Counted from the first letter of the stretch, positions 19,315 through 29,077 are shown. The stretch is 64,000 bases of DNA from Neotamlana laminarinivorans (GCF_020523925.1 NZ_JAJAPW010000001.1:310001-374000), one strand, 5' to 3'. The notes: generated from the sequence alone by a model not told the origin. Program-made: numbers and translations.

Positions 19315-21039
19315 ATGAAAAATTATTTTAAACCTTTAGCCATGGGGCTTTTGGTAGTATTTAGCAATTGTGCAACAGATGAGTTAGATTCAGAACTTGT
19401 AGAAACCAATCCAACATCAACAGCGTTATCAGCTAATTTAAATTCAATTATTCAAGCCGAAGCTTACAGTTCACAAAGTGGAGTTCAAATTGCAGGAAGT
19501 GGTTCTCGAGTAGGTTACATTAATAATGGTGACTGGATTCGTTTTGACGATTTTGATTATTCAGGAGCTAGCTCAGTAAGTATTCAAGCCTCAAGTGGTA
19601 ATAGTGGAGGTATTATAGAATTTAGAGCTGGAAGTCCTACAGGTGGAGATTTGTTGGGTACGGTTTCTGTATCAAATACAGGAGGTTGGGCAAATATGCA
19701 AACTTTTACGGGTAGTTTAAATGACGATTCTACCAATTCTGATTTATATGTCGTTTTTACTGGTAGTTCGGGCTATTTATTGGATATAGATAGTTTTACT
19801 TTAAGTGGCAATTCAAGTTCCAGCTCAACAAACTTAGCGTTAGAAGGAACTGCAGAACAATCATCTACAGGTTATGGTGGCGTTGCTTCTCGAGCAATTG
19901 ATGGAAATACCAGTGGAGTTTGGAATCAAAATAGTGTAACACACAGTGCTACAAACGAATATCAATCTTGGTGGCAAGTGCGTTTGGCTAACGATACCAA
20001 TATTGAAGAAATTGTAATTTGGAACCGTACAAACTGTTGCATGGATAGGTTAAGTAATTTTGATGTATTTGTTTATAACGTAGCAGGAAACCAAGTATAT
20101 AAAACTACAATAACAGAAACACCAACCCCATCTGTAACCATTAACACAGGAGGTGTATTTGGTAACAGAGTTCGTGTTAAATTAAAAGACAGCCAACCAT
20201 TATCTTTAGCAGAGGTACAAGTATTTGGAGAAAGTACAGGAGAACCAGTTGATCCGGTTGATCCCGTTGACACACCAACAGGTTCAAACCCATGGGATTT
20301 CTTTGAAAATTGTAATCAATGGAAAATTACTTGGGTAGATGGTTCAGAGCAAAAACAATTATGTTCTCAAGGTGAGGTTACTGGACAATATGAGGTTAGC
20401 GATAACCAAGATGCATTAATATTTTCTGTTTATTTAGATGGTGGTGAATTAGGAACTACTTCAGATCAAACTGGGTATTCCAGATCAGAATTAAGAGAAC
20501 GCGAAGAGGATGGAAGCAGTGACGTTTATTGGACTACAGACGGCGATCATGCCTTATACATACAACAAGCTATTACGCATTTACCAATTAATAAATCGCA
20601 TTTAGTTGCAGGGCAAATTCACGGTAATAAATCTGAAGGAATTGATGATTCTATGGTTGTAAGATTAGAAGATGATCATCTATTTTTAAGTTTTAATGGT
20701 GGAGATTTAAGAGAAGATTTAACTATTAAAAGAGGATATACTCTGGGAACTAAATTTGAGGTTATTTTCAGGATAATTGATGGAAAACATTATTGTTATT
20801 ACAGTGAAGATGGTAATTTAAGAACAGCCTATAACAATGGTAATGCTAATAATTATTTGTTATCTGATGGTGGCAATACAGTACTTATGGATATTGATTA
20901 TGACGATGTATATTTTAAAGTTGGTAATTACACACAATCAAACGAAAGTACTGAGGAAGAGTATTTTGGGAGAAGCGATAACTATGGCGAAGTTTATGTT
21001 TATGCATTTAATGTAAATCATAAAGGTGAATCTATATAA
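19315..21039 (+). CDS. Alginate lyase lipoprotein (CBM6 + F-type lectin-like + PL7)
   Basis: A 574-residue lipoprotein: a short signal peptide ends at a candidate lipidated Cys19 (VFSNC). Residues ~47-163 form a CBM6-like domain (IQAEAYSSQSG ... IDSFTL). Residues ~172-305 are a discoidin-fold F-type lectin-like (CBM47-like) domain with His210, a vicinal Cys241-Cys242 and RTNCCMDR. A PVD-repeat linker (311-321) leads to a PL7 domain at 324-574. The PL7 motifs RSELRE (390-395), QIH (434-436) and YFKVGNYTQ (533-541) are all intact; this Q-H-Y-R set is the lyase catalytic centre. PL7 enzymes cleave alginate by beta-elimination, and QIH is usually linked to guluronate-containing blocks. The protein is probably at the outer membrane surface. 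No SusC/D genes are in the window, so it is not in a visible polysaccharide utilisation locus. Confidence 0.9.
   Translation: MKNYFKPLAMGLLVVFSNCATDELDSELVETNPTSTALSANLNSIIQAEAYSSQSGVQIAGSGSRVGYINNGDWIRFDDFDYSGASSVSIQASSGNSGGIIEFRAGSPTGGDLLGTVSVSNTGGWANMQTFTGSLNDDSTNSDLYVVFTGSSGYLLDIDSFTLSGNSSSSSTNLALEGTAEQSSTGYGGVASRAIDGNTSGVWNQNSVTHSATNEYQSWWQVRLANDTNIEEIVIWNRTNCCMDRLSNFDVFVYNVAGNQVYKTTITETPTPSVTINTGGVFGNRVRVKLKDSQPLSLAEVQVFGESTGEPVDPVDPVDTPTGSNPWDFFENCNQWKITWVDGSEQKQLCSQGEVTGQYEVSDNQDALIFSVYLDGGELGTTSDQTGYSRSELREREEDGSSDVYWTTDGDHALYIQQAITHLPINKSHLVAGQIHGNKSEGIDDSMVVRLEDDHLFLSFNGGDLREDLTIKRGYTLGTKFEVIFRIIDGKHYCYYSEDGNLRTAYNNGNANNYLLSDGGNTVLMDIDYDDVYFKVGNYTQSNESTEEEYFGRSDNYGEVYVYAFNVNHKGESI
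20245..20271 (+). repeat. Three 9-base tandem repeats coding the PVD linker
   Basis: CCAGTTGAT, CCGGTTGAT and CCCGTTGAC follow each other in frame and encode Pro-Val-Asp three times. Third-position differences show an old expansion. They form the flexible linker between the lectin-like domain and the PL7 lyase domain. Confidence 0.8.
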
Positions 21040-21065
21040 TTAACGTTAAATAACAATAATAAATT

Positions 21066-21097
21066 AAAAAGCTATCAAATTAATTTGATGGCTTTTT
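21066..21097. terminator. Bidirectional terminator after the alginate lyase
   Basis: AAAAAGCTATCAAAT (from 21066) pairs with ATTTGATGGCTTTTT (to 21097), with one G-U pair, followed by a T-tract to 21100. It lies 27 bases after the lyase stop and just before the stop of the convergent transglutaminase gene, so it can serve both. Confidence 0.8.
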
Positions 21098-21106
21098 TTT
21101 ATAAAT

Positions 21107-22000
21107 TTAATTAGCCGGTCTTAAATCTACAGATACATGCAGTTTATTTTGTCCGGTACTGTAAATTACGCCTTTTAAAGGAGGTACATCATAATAATCT
21201 CGACCATGAGCAACAACTAAGTGTTGGTTTTTAGGTATTTGGTCGTTTGTGGGGTCAAAATCTACCCAACCAAAATTAGGAATATAAACAGAAAACCAAG
21301 CATGAGAAGCATCGCTACCAATTAGTTTTTCTTTGCCTGGTGGCGGCAAGGTTTCTATATAGCCGCTAACATATCTTGCAGGTAAACCCACAGATCTTAC
21401 ACAAGCAATAGCAATTTGAGCAAAATCTTGGCAAACACCTTTTTTCTTTTTAATTACATCTTGTATTGGAGTGGCAACGTTAGTAGCTGTTGTATTGAAC
21501 TCAAAATCCGTAAAAATACGATGCATTAGTTCGTATGTTGCTTCAAAAACAGATCTATTTGGTTTAAATGAAACCTCTGCGTAAGCTTTAATTGCAGGTG
21601 TAATTTTTGCAATTAAAACAGATTCTAAGATAAATTGTTTTACTGAAATTAATTCTGGTAATGTTTGTTTAAAATAGTTTAAACAATCTGTTAGCGTAAT
21701 TCCTTTTGCAGGAATATTATCATCTATATTAGGTGCAGCCGTGTAATCTCTTAATATTTTACTTGTGGCAGTAACTTTTAATTCTTTATGATATTTTTGA
21801 ATTGAAAAACGCGTAATATTATTTCCAAAAAAATCTAACTTATTACTAATTTCTGCGGGTGTAGGCGAAATTTCTAAACTATAATCTAATAATGTTTGTC
21901 CTAAAAAGTTTTTAGGTTTAAGTGTAGCCAAATTGTGGCAAAATGTAACACCATATTCGTAATTATAACTTGTAATATGTGATAATTGATATGTAGTCAT
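21107..22000 (-). CDS. Transglutaminase-like protein, third gene of ATP-grasp/alpha-E operon
   Basis: A 297-residue protein with an N-terminal beta domain (TTYQLSHITSYNY) and a papain-like transglutaminase core. The triad is Cys190 (KKGVCQDFA), His233 (ASHAWFSVY) and Asp248 (WVDFDPTND). The family includes peptidases and amide-transfer enzymes. No signal peptide is seen, so it is probably cytoplasmic. It starts 9 bases after the ATP-grasp/alpha-E gene, in the same direction, and ends at a shared terminator. The fixed association with that gene and with a second transglutaminase protein points to a peptide-forming or peptide-cleaving pathway. The substrate is unknown. Confidence 0.87.
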   Translation of the reverse strand: MTTYQLSHITSYNYEYGVTFCHNLATLKPKNFLGQTLLDYSLEISPTPAEISNKLDFFGNNITRFSIQKYHKELKVTATSKILRDYTAAPNIDDNIPAKGITLTDCLNYFKQTLPELISVKQFILESVLIAKITPAIKAYAEVSFKPNRSVFEATYELMHRIFTDFEFNTTATNVATPIQDVIKKKKGVCQDFAQIAIACVRSVGLPARYVSGYIETLPPPGKEKLIGSDASHAWFSVYIPNFGWVDFDPTNDQIPKNQHLVVAHGRDYYDVPPLKGVIYSTGQNKLHVSVDLRPAN

Positions 22001-22009
22001 TATTATTAA

Positions 22010-24568
22010 TTATGGTAACGGAAAACTTTGTGTAACTAACTGCGTTTGTTGATAAGCGTGATTAAAATAGGTGTCGGAAATAGCAAGCGAAGTTTCGTGT
22101 AGTAAATCACTAAGTTCAGCTAAAACAGCATCTAAATTCTCCCGAACAGATTCAGTATCATCTAAATCAATTAAACTTTTAACATTTAAATTTTTAACAA
22201 TATTATAAGCCTTATTAATTGTTTCTTTACAAGGTGTTGTTGTTTCTAATTCGTTATTTGGCAACCTATCTAAATCTTTTTTAATCCTTTTTATTTGGTA
22301 AGTTAACGACTTAGCATATTCTTTATCTAGTATAACTAGATTTATTACATTTTCTATGCTTAAATACGAACGGTAACTGTAGCGGTATATGTTTAAACTT
22401 TCGTGGCTAGATAAAAAAGATTCTAATATTTCGTATTGTAAAATTTCGTCATAATTTGGCACTAATAACGAACGGCATTTAGCTACATGCATCATAGCTT
22501 GCTCGGTTTGTAATCCTATAAAATATAGTAGTAGCCCTTGGTTTACTAATATGCTTTCTTCAATTAATCCCATAAAAGCAATTAAACGAGTAATTACTCT
22601 ATCTAACAATTTAGTTAACGATATTATTGAGTAATTTTTTTCTTCTTTAAATTTTGTCCAAAGTTTTTTTATACTGTCAAACACTCTCCACATATCTTTA
22701 GACCATAAGCTTCTTAAAGAGTAGTATGAATTATTAAAGCTAGACATAGTTTGCGCAAAACTTCCAATTCTAGTCTCATCCAACACTAATGATGAAAGTT
22801 CTTTTAATGGGTTTTTAAGTTTTTCTTCTGAATTTTCTCCCGTAAACCCAGGAAATGTAGAGGTTATATTAGTAACAGACTTGTATAGTAATGTTAAGCT
22901 TTCAGAATCTGTGGCTGAAGCATCATAATGCTGTTGATTCATTCGATTCAAAACCATACGTAAATACCTTGCAGTTACTAGAGCTCTGCCTAAATAGCGC
23001 CCAGACCAAAATAAGTTTTCGGCCGTATTACTAGGTAAATTATTAATATCTGCAATATCAATTCTACAAGAATTATCCCAAGAATAACTTTGGTAGTTTG
23101 TTTCTGGCTTATCTGTAACTACCCAAAAATCTTTACTTATTCCGCCGCGTCTGTTCGATACAAATAAAGTTTCTCGTTCTGCAGCAACTCTTACCAAGCC
23201 ACCAGGCATAACTTTATATTTGTTTTTGTTTGCTATAGAAAAAATGCGACACATTACTTTACGAGGCTCTAATGCTCCGTTAATAAAATTTGGAGCGGTA
23301 GAAAACGAAATTTTTGCTTGTGCTACAAATTTATAGGGTGCTGCTAAAATTTCTTCTCGCAGTTTTGTTAACTCTTTTTCGTTTAAAAACTCGCAAAAGA
23401 AAATATTTTCTCGGTTCGATCGGTCAATGCGTTTTACAACAAGTTCGTTTAAATGACTTAATACATAATTAAGTTCTTTTTTTTGCCCACACCACCAAGA
23501 AGCAATTTGAGGCAAAATTAAGTCTTCATCAAAAAAGTAGTTACAAATTTGATTCATAAATGGAATAAGTCCTGAGTTTTCTAAAACCCCGCTTCCTATA
23601 GGGTTTACTACAGCAACTTGTTTATTTCTAATAATATCTAGTAAACCAGCTACTCCTAAATATGAATCTTCCCTTAATTCTAATGGATCCAGAAAAACAT
23701 CATCAACACGTTTTAAAATAACATCTATTTGCCTTAATTCTTTTAAGGTTTTCATCCAAAGTTTACCATTTCTAACTACTAAATCGTTTCCTGTAACCAA
23801 TGGATAACCTAGAAAAGATGCCATATAAGCATGTTCAAAATAGGTTTCGTTTAAAGGGCCAGGTGTTAAAATAACAATATTAGGATTGGCTTTATTTTGC
23901 GGAGCACAGTTAATTAGCATTTGGTTAAATTCATAAAAGAATTTAGACGATTGCTTAACATTTATGTTTTTAAAAGCTTCTGGAAAAATACGACTAAGTG
24001 AGTAGCGGTTTTCTAGAGCGTAACCCATACCCGATGGGGCTTGAGTTCTATCGTTTACAACCCACATACGGCCATCTGGCCCTCTAGAAACATCTGTAGC
24101 GTGTATTAGCAAATGTTTCTCAGTGTTATAAAACACTTTATCGCATTGCCTTAAAAACCCCCGATGTGCATAAACTATTTCTTGCGGTAAAATACCATTT
24201 TTTATTAGTTCTTGCTCACCATAAATATCTTTTAAAATTAAGTTTAATAGCTCCGATCTTTGGGTTATACCTTTTTCTATATTAGCCCATTCGGTTTCAT
24301 GTATTAAAAAGGGCACCACATTTAAATCCCAAGAGCGATGAATACCTTTAGGGTCGTTATAAACGTTGTAAGTGACACCATTTTCTTCCATTAGCCAATT
24401 AATCTCTTTTTGCTTGTTTGAAAGGTTTTTAAAACCAATTTCAGATAAGTTAGCGAGTAATTTTTGCCAATTAGCATTAACAGACATATTAGATTTTAAA
24501 ACTTCATCATAATTTTTAAAATCTAAAAAGTAATTTTGAAATAAAGTGTTATTTGATTGGGTTGGCAT
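22010..24568 (-). CDS. Circularly permuted ATP-grasp type 2 / alpha-E fusion protein
   Basis: An 852-residue fusion. Residues ~60-490 are a circularly permuted ATP-grasp domain (COG2308-like) with the signature DRTQAPSGMGYALENRYS at ~173-190. Residues ~510-850 are the all-helical alpha-E domain (COG2307-like), starting at LFWSGRYLGRAL. In many bacteria these are two separate genes; here they are one. Published comparative genomics (Iyer and colleagues on amidoligases) predicts such proteins form peptide-like amide bonds, but I know of no confirmed product. The gene overlaps the upstream DUF2126 gene by one base (TAATG), so the two are translationally coupled. Confidence 0.87.
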   Translation of the reverse strand: MPTQSNNTLFQNYFLDFKNYDEVLKSNMSVNANWQKLLANLSEIGFKNLSNKQKEINWLMEENGVTYNVYNDPKGIHRSWDLNVVPFLIHETEWANIEKGITQRSELLNLILKDIYGEQELIKNGILPQEIVYAHRGFLRQCDKVFYNTEKHLLIHATDVSRGPDGRMWVVNDRTQAPSGMGYALENRYSLSRIFPEAFKNINVKQSSKFFYEFNQMLINCAPQNKANPNIVILTPGPLNETYFEHAYMASFLGYPLVTGNDLVVRNGKLWMKTLKELRQIDVILKRVDDVFLDPLELREDSYLGVAGLLDIIRNKQVAVVNPIGSGVLENSGLIPFMNQICNYFFDEDLILPQIASWWCGQKKELNYVLSHLNELVVKRIDRSNRENIFFCEFLNEKELTKLREEILAAPYKFVAQAKISFSTAPNFINGALEPRKVMCRIFSIANKNKYKVMPGGLVRVAAERETLFVSNRRGGISKDFWVVTDKPETNYQSYSWDNSCRIDIADINNLPSNTAENLFWSGRYLGRALVTARYLRMVLNRMNQQHYDASATDSESLTLLYKSVTNITSTFPGFTGENSEEKLKNPLKELSSLVLDETRIGSFAQTMSSFNNSYYSLRSLWSKDMWRVFDSIKKLWTKFKEEKNYSIISLTKLLDRVITRLIAFMGLIEESILVNQGLLLYFIGLQTEQAMMHVAKCRSLLVPNYDEILQYEILESFLSSHESLNIYRYSYRSYLSIENVINLVILDKEYAKSLTYQIKRIKKDLDRLPNNELETTTPCKETINKAYNIVKNLNVKSLIDLDDTESVRENLDAVLAELSDLLHETSLAISDTYFNHAYQQTQLVTQSFPLP

Positions 24569-27500
24569 TATTTTCTTCTTAAATCTAAAGTATTAGGGAA
24601 TTCTGCATTAAATTCAATTTCTCTAGCTTGGAAGTTTTTTGTGTTTTTTTGATTTTTTTGAAACTTTTTAATTTCATTTTGATCTATAACATACCTTTTG
24701 GGTTTAAAAACTTCGCCTTGTGCTTGACCAATTTCCCAGAAACGATTGATACGTCGTGATTCTGCTTCATAGCTATTAACTGGATACGTATCGTATGAAC
24801 GCCCACCAGGATGCGATACAAAATAAGTAAAGCCTCCTAAAGACTGGTTGTTCCATGTATCTACAACATCAAAAACAAGTGGTGTATCTACACCTATTGT
24901 TGGGTGAAGTGCAGAATACGGATTCCAAGCTTTATACCTAATTCCTGAAACGTATTCGCCTTTTATTTTGGTTTTTTTCAAAGGGATTTTAATACCGTTG
25001 CAAGTTACGTTATATCTTTCACTAATAAAATTAGAAACTTTAATTTGTACACGCTCTGTTGAAGAGTCTACATAACGAGAGGTTCCAGCTCCACTCATTT
25101 CTTCACCTAAAACATGCCAAGGTTCAATAGCTGCTCGTAACTCTAAATGAATATCACCAATAGTTTTTAAACCTAAAAGAGGAAATCTAAACTCAAAAAA
25201 CGGATTAAACCATTCAGTTTTAAATTCGTAACCAGCTTGGTTTAGTTGCTCTACAATTGTGTTTATATCGTCTCTTACAAAATGTTCAATTAAAAATTTA
25301 TCATGTAATTCTGTTCCCCAACGAATTAGTTTATGTTCATAAGGTTTTTTCCAAAACCATGCTACTAGAGTTCTTACTAATAAATTTTGTAGTAAACTCA
25401 TTTGCGCATGTGGAGGCATATCGAAAGCTCGAAGCTCTAAAATACCCAGACGCCCTGAGGCTGAGTCTGGAGAGTATAATTTATCTATGCAAAATTCTGC
25501 TCTATGCGTATTACCAGTTAAATCGGTTAGTAAATGACGAAAAAGTCTATCGGTTAGCCAAAATGGAACATCGCCATTTTTAGGAATATTTTCAAAGGCA
25601 ATTTCTAACTCGTATAAATTTTCTAATCTGCCCTCATCTACACGAGGTGCTTGACTGGTAGGCCCAATAAAAGCGCCAGAAAATAAATATGATAACCCTG
25701 GGTGATGTTGCCAAAAGGTTAATAAACTACGCAATAAACTTGGTTTACGAAGTAAAGGGCTATCTGCCGGCGACACACCACCTAAAGTAACATGATTTCC
25801 ACCACCTGTTCCAGTATGCTTGCCATCTACCATATATTTTATGGTGCCTAAGCGCGATTGTTTTGCGTTTTCGTATAGTTTAAAAGTTGTGTTTACTAAT
25901 TCGCTCCAATTTTTTGAAGGATGAACGTTAACTTCAATTACACCCGGATCTGGCGTTATTTTTAAAGACTCTAATCTGTTGTCTTTTGGAGCGCTATAGC
26001 CTTCTAAAATTACAGGAATTTTAAGTTCGGCCGAAGTTGCTTCAATTGAAGCGATAAGATTTAAAAATACTTCAGCAGTTTCTGTTGGTGGTAAAAATAA
26101 GTGTAATTTGCCATCTCTTATTTCAGCACAAAGCGCTGTTCTAATAAAAAATTCGTTATCGTATTGTTTTAATTGATTTTTTAAAAATTTATCTCGTCTA
26201 ATTAATACAGACGAAAAATACTGAGGTAATTCTTGTAATTTAGAGAATTGATCTGGAATTAAAACAGGAAATTCTTGTTGATTAGCTTTTCTAATTAAAG
26301 AATCTAAAGGTAATCTTAAACCAATAGGAGAGTTTCCTGGTATTAAGAATAAATGATTTCTTCTAAAGGTCCATTCGCAGGTAAACCATTTATCTCTATA
26401 GTTATTAATTGGAACAACGTACCCAACTGGTTTAGATGTGCCATCCTTTAATAATTTTTGAAGTTTATCTTTGACCAACATATTACCATTTTCCTTTGTA
26501 GGATCGATGTCTATTGGCATTTTGCTTTCTTCCCACATAAAATAGAAACTATCTTCGTAAGTTGGAAGAATTGTGTTTTTAGTAATGCCTAAATATGTAG
26601 TTAGGGTTTCTAAAAATAATTTATCGGCATGTTCAGGTAATTGGTTGTTTTCGGCAAAAACGGAAAATAGAGCTTTATTTCTATTACGCCACATAGATTT
26701 ACCGTCTTTACGCCAGCATAATTCAATGCTCCATCTGGGTATAGGTTCTCCTGGGTACCATTTTCCTTGCGCTTGATGTACAATACCATTATTACTAAAC
26801 TCGTCGTAAAGTTTATTGGCTAATTTTTTTGCTAATTCTCGTTTGTGTGGTCCGTCTGCTTCGGTATTCCATTGTGCAGATTCCATATCGTCAATAGAAA
26901 TGAAAGTAGGTTCGCCACCCATTGTTAGTCTTACATCTCCATCCTCTAATTCCTTGTCTACTTTATGGCCTAATTCGTAAATGGCTTCCCATTGGTCTTC
27001 GGTATAAGGTTTTGTAACTCTTGGTGATTCAAATATGCGTTTCACAGAATTTTCAAATTCAAATTCGGTTTCGCAAACATCTGTCATTCCTGTTACGGGA
27101 GCAGCGCTTTCAAACGAAGGAGTACAAGCTAAAGGTATATGGCCTTCGCCGGCTAAAAGCCCTGAAGTAGAATCGAAGCCAATCCAACCAGCTCCAGGAA
27201 CATAAACTTCTGTCCAGGCGTGTAGGTCTGTAAAATCTTGTTCTGGGCCAGAAGGACCATCAAGCGATTTTTCATCTGGTGCGAGCTGAACGATGTAACC
27301 AGAAACAAATCGGGCTCCAAAACCTAAATGGCGAAGCGCTTGAACAAACAACCAAGCATAATCTCTACAAGAGCCACTTTTTTTTGTTAATGTTTCCTCG
27401 CAGCTTTGAACGCCAGGATCTAGCCTAATGTTATATTTTAGGTATTCATAAATCTTTTTATTTAAGTCTATTAAAAAATAGATTGTTTTACGAGGTGAAG

Positions 27501-27906
27501 TATCAACTGTTTTTAAAAAATCTTTAAGTAAGTCACCTTTTTCTGTAACTTCTAAATATGGCAGTAATTCTTTTTTTGTGGTTTCAGCGTATTCAAAAGG
27601 GTATTCTTCGGCATAGTCTTCAACAAAAAAATCAAACGGATTAATAGTTTTTAAATCAGCAATTATTTCTACATCAACAGAAAGCTCTTTGGTTTTTTCA
27701 GGAAATGTTAGTCGGGCTAAATAATTTCCAAAAGGATCTTGTTGCCAATTAAAAAAATGCTTTTCTGGCTTTATTTTAATGGAATAAGACTCTATTGGAG
27801 TTCTGCTGTGTGGGGCAGGTCGTAGTCGAAAAACATGAGGAGATAGAGAAACCGAACGGTCGTATTTGTAAACAGTTTTATGTGAAATAACAACTTTTAA
27901 CGCCAT
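24568..27906 (-). CDS. Transglutaminase-DUF2126 protein, first gene of the operon
   Basis: An 1112-residue protein. The N-terminal ~280 residues are a transglutaminase with Cys180 (KSGSCRDYA), His229 (DLHAWTEV) and Asp245 (WIGFDSTSG). The remaining ~800 residues are DUF2126 (COG4196), including RLTMGGEPTF, a Gly-rich GTGGGNHVTLGG and GILELRAFDMPPHAQ. The last two resemble ATP/metal-binding strands of glutamine-synthetase-like carboxylate-amine ligases; that comparison is my reading. No signal peptide is present. The gene is first in the operon, 138 bases from the KDG kinase gene upstream. Together with the ATP-grasp/alpha-E protein it predicts a ligase-plus-cleavage system acting on peptides. 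Confidence 0.87.
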   Translation of the reverse strand: MALKVVISHKTVYKYDRSVSLSPHVFRLRPAPHSRTPIESYSIKIKPEKHFFNWQQDPFGNYLARLTFPEKTKELSVDVEIIADLKTINPFDFFVEDYAEEYPFEYAETTKKELLPYLEVTEKGDLLKDFLKTVDTSPRKTIYFLIDLNKKIYEYLKYNIRLDPGVQSCEETLTKKSGSCRDYAWLFVQALRHLGFGARFVSGYIVQLAPDEKSLDGPSGPEQDFTDLHAWTEVYVPGAGWIGFDSTSGLLAGEGHIPLACTPSFESAAPVTGMTDVCETEFEFENSVKRIFESPRVTKPYTEDQWEAIYELGHKVDKELEDGDVRLTMGGEPTFISIDDMESAQWNTEADGPHKRELAKKLANKLYDEFSNNGIVHQAQGKWYPGEPIPRWSIELCWRKDGKSMWRNRNKALFSVFAENNQLPEHADKLFLETLTTYLGITKNTILPTYEDSFYFMWEESKMPIDIDPTKENGNMLVKDKLQKLLKDGTSKPVGYVVPINNYRDKWFTCEWTFRRNHLFLIPGNSPIGLRLPLDSLIRKANQQEFPVLIPDQFSKLQELPQYFSSVLIRRDKFLKNQLKQYDNEFFIRTALCAEIRDGKLHLFLPPTETAEVFLNLIASIEATSAELKIPVILEGYSAPKDNRLESLKITPDPGVIEVNVHPSKNWSELVNTTFKLYENAKQSRLGTIKYMVDGKHTGTGGGNHVTLGGVSPADSPLLRKPSLLRSLLTFWQHHPGLSYLFSGAFIGPTSQAPRVDEGRLENLYELEIAFENIPKNGDVPFWLTDRLFRHLLTDLTGNTHRAEFCIDKLYSPDSASGRLGILELRAFDMPPHAQMSLLQNLLVRTLVAWFWKKPYEHKLIRWGTELHDKFLIEHFVRDDINTIVEQLNQAGYEFKTEWFNPFFEFRFPLLGLKTIGDIHLELRAAIEPWHVLGEEMSGAGTSRYVDSSTERVQIKVSNFISERYNVTCNGIKIPLKKTKIKGEYVSGIRYKAWNPYSALHPTIGVDTPLVFDVVDTWNNQSLGGFTYFVSHPGGRSYDTYPVNSYEAESRRINRFWEIGQAQGEVFKPKRYVIDQNEIKKFQKNQKNTKNFQAREIEFNAEFPNTLDLRRK

Positions 27907-28044
27907 AGAAATAAGTTTTGTTAATTAATTACAAATTAAACATTTTTAAGCACGAAGCCGACTAAACTAACTTTAAATAAACTTAAAATTAAATTATTAT
28001 TAATATGGTATTTTTAAACTGCAAATTTTAATAAATTGATAAAT

Positions 28045-29049
28045 CTATCTATTGAATCTTCCTGAAATATTACCTTCTAAAATAGCGGTTACTTCATCTA
28101 CGGTAGCATAGTTAACATCGCCTTCGTAGGTATGTTTTAAAGCACAAGCTGCACTTGCAAATTCCATGGCTTTGCCATCATTATACTTTTGTAATCCGTA
28201 AATTAATCCAGCAGCAAAAGCATCACCAGTTCCAATTCTATCAATTATATGCGTAATATCTAAATCTGTAGTTTCATGAAATTCTATACCATTCCACATT
28301 CTGGCTCTAATTTTATGCCATGACGCATTTATTGCGGTTCTAATTTTATCGAAAACTTTTTCAATGTTTGGAAATTTTTCCATTAAAAGTTTACTGGCTT
28401 CAATAAACTCATCGTTAGAGTAGCCGTATTTAGTACCTAAAATTTCGTTTATTTCATTAATTCCGCCAATAAAAATTGTTGAATATGATACGAGGTCGGT
28501 TAACACTTCTTTGGGTTCTTTACCATATTTCCAGAGTCCACTGCGGTAAGTAGGATCTGTAGAAACAGGTATCCCTAATTTTTTAGCTATAACTAAACCT
28601 GCTTTTAAAGTATCGTAGGCACCTTGCGATAGTGCAGGTGTTATACCTGTCCAGTGAAACCATTTAGCTTTTGGTAATAACTTTTCCCAATCAACCATAT
28701 CAGGTTTTATTTCAGAAAAGGAAGAGTGCGACCTGTTGTATGAAATTGAGCTAGGACGCATCACAGCACCTACCTCTAAAAAGTAAACGCCTAAAGGTCT
28801 TGGAGATCGAACTATTGCCGATGTACTAACACCAAATTTTTGAATGTATGATAGAGCAGTATCTCCAACAAAATCATTAGAAACACAACTAATATGTTTA
28901 ACAGGTTCACCAAAATTAGCGATAGAAAGACCAACATTTACCTCGGTACCGCCAAAATAAAATTCTAGTAAATTTGCCTGCTTAAATTTTTTATTTCCTT
29001 CAGGAGATAACCGCATTAACACCTCACCAAAAGTGATTATTTTTTTCAT
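28045..29049 (-). CDS. kdgK: 2-keto-3-deoxygluconate kinase (PfkB family)
   Basis: A 334-residue PfkB sugar kinase. It has FGGTEVNVGLSIANFG near 32-47 and the catalytic-loop motif RIGTGDAFAAG, with Asp276 as the expected base. Segments such as RPLGVYFLEVGAVMRPSS are typical of KDG kinases rather than fructokinases. It would phosphorylate 2-keto-3-deoxygluconate to KDPG, the step that channels sugars from alginate and pectin lyases into the Entner-Doudoroff route. The PL7 lyase gene lies about 7 kb away on the other strand, so the link is functional, not an operon. guaC lies 29 bases upstream in the same direction. Confidence 0.83.
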   Translation of the reverse strand: MKKIITFGEVLMRLSPEGNKKFKQANLLEFYFGGTEVNVGLSIANFGEPVKHISCVSNDFVGDTALSYIQKFGVSTSAIVRSPRPLGVYFLEVGAVMRPSSISYNRSHSSFSEIKPDMVDWEKLLPKAKWFHWTGITPALSQGAYDTLKAGLVIAKKLGIPVSTDPTYRSGLWKYGKEPKEVLTDLVSYSTIFIGGINEINEILGTKYGYSNDEFIEASKLLMEKFPNIEKVFDKIRTAINASWHKIRARMWNGIEFHETTDLDITHIIDRIGTGDAFAAGLIYGLQKYNDGKAMEFASAACALKHTYEGDVNYATVDEVTAILEGNISGRFNR

Positions 29050-29077
29050 TTTAAGTTATTTTATAGTATGAGTTAGT

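Noticed and set aside
25257-25583. 108-codon open frame on the plus strand opposite the DUF2126 gene
   Set aside because: No recognisable domain, no plausible leader, and fully inside a conserved gene on the other strand.
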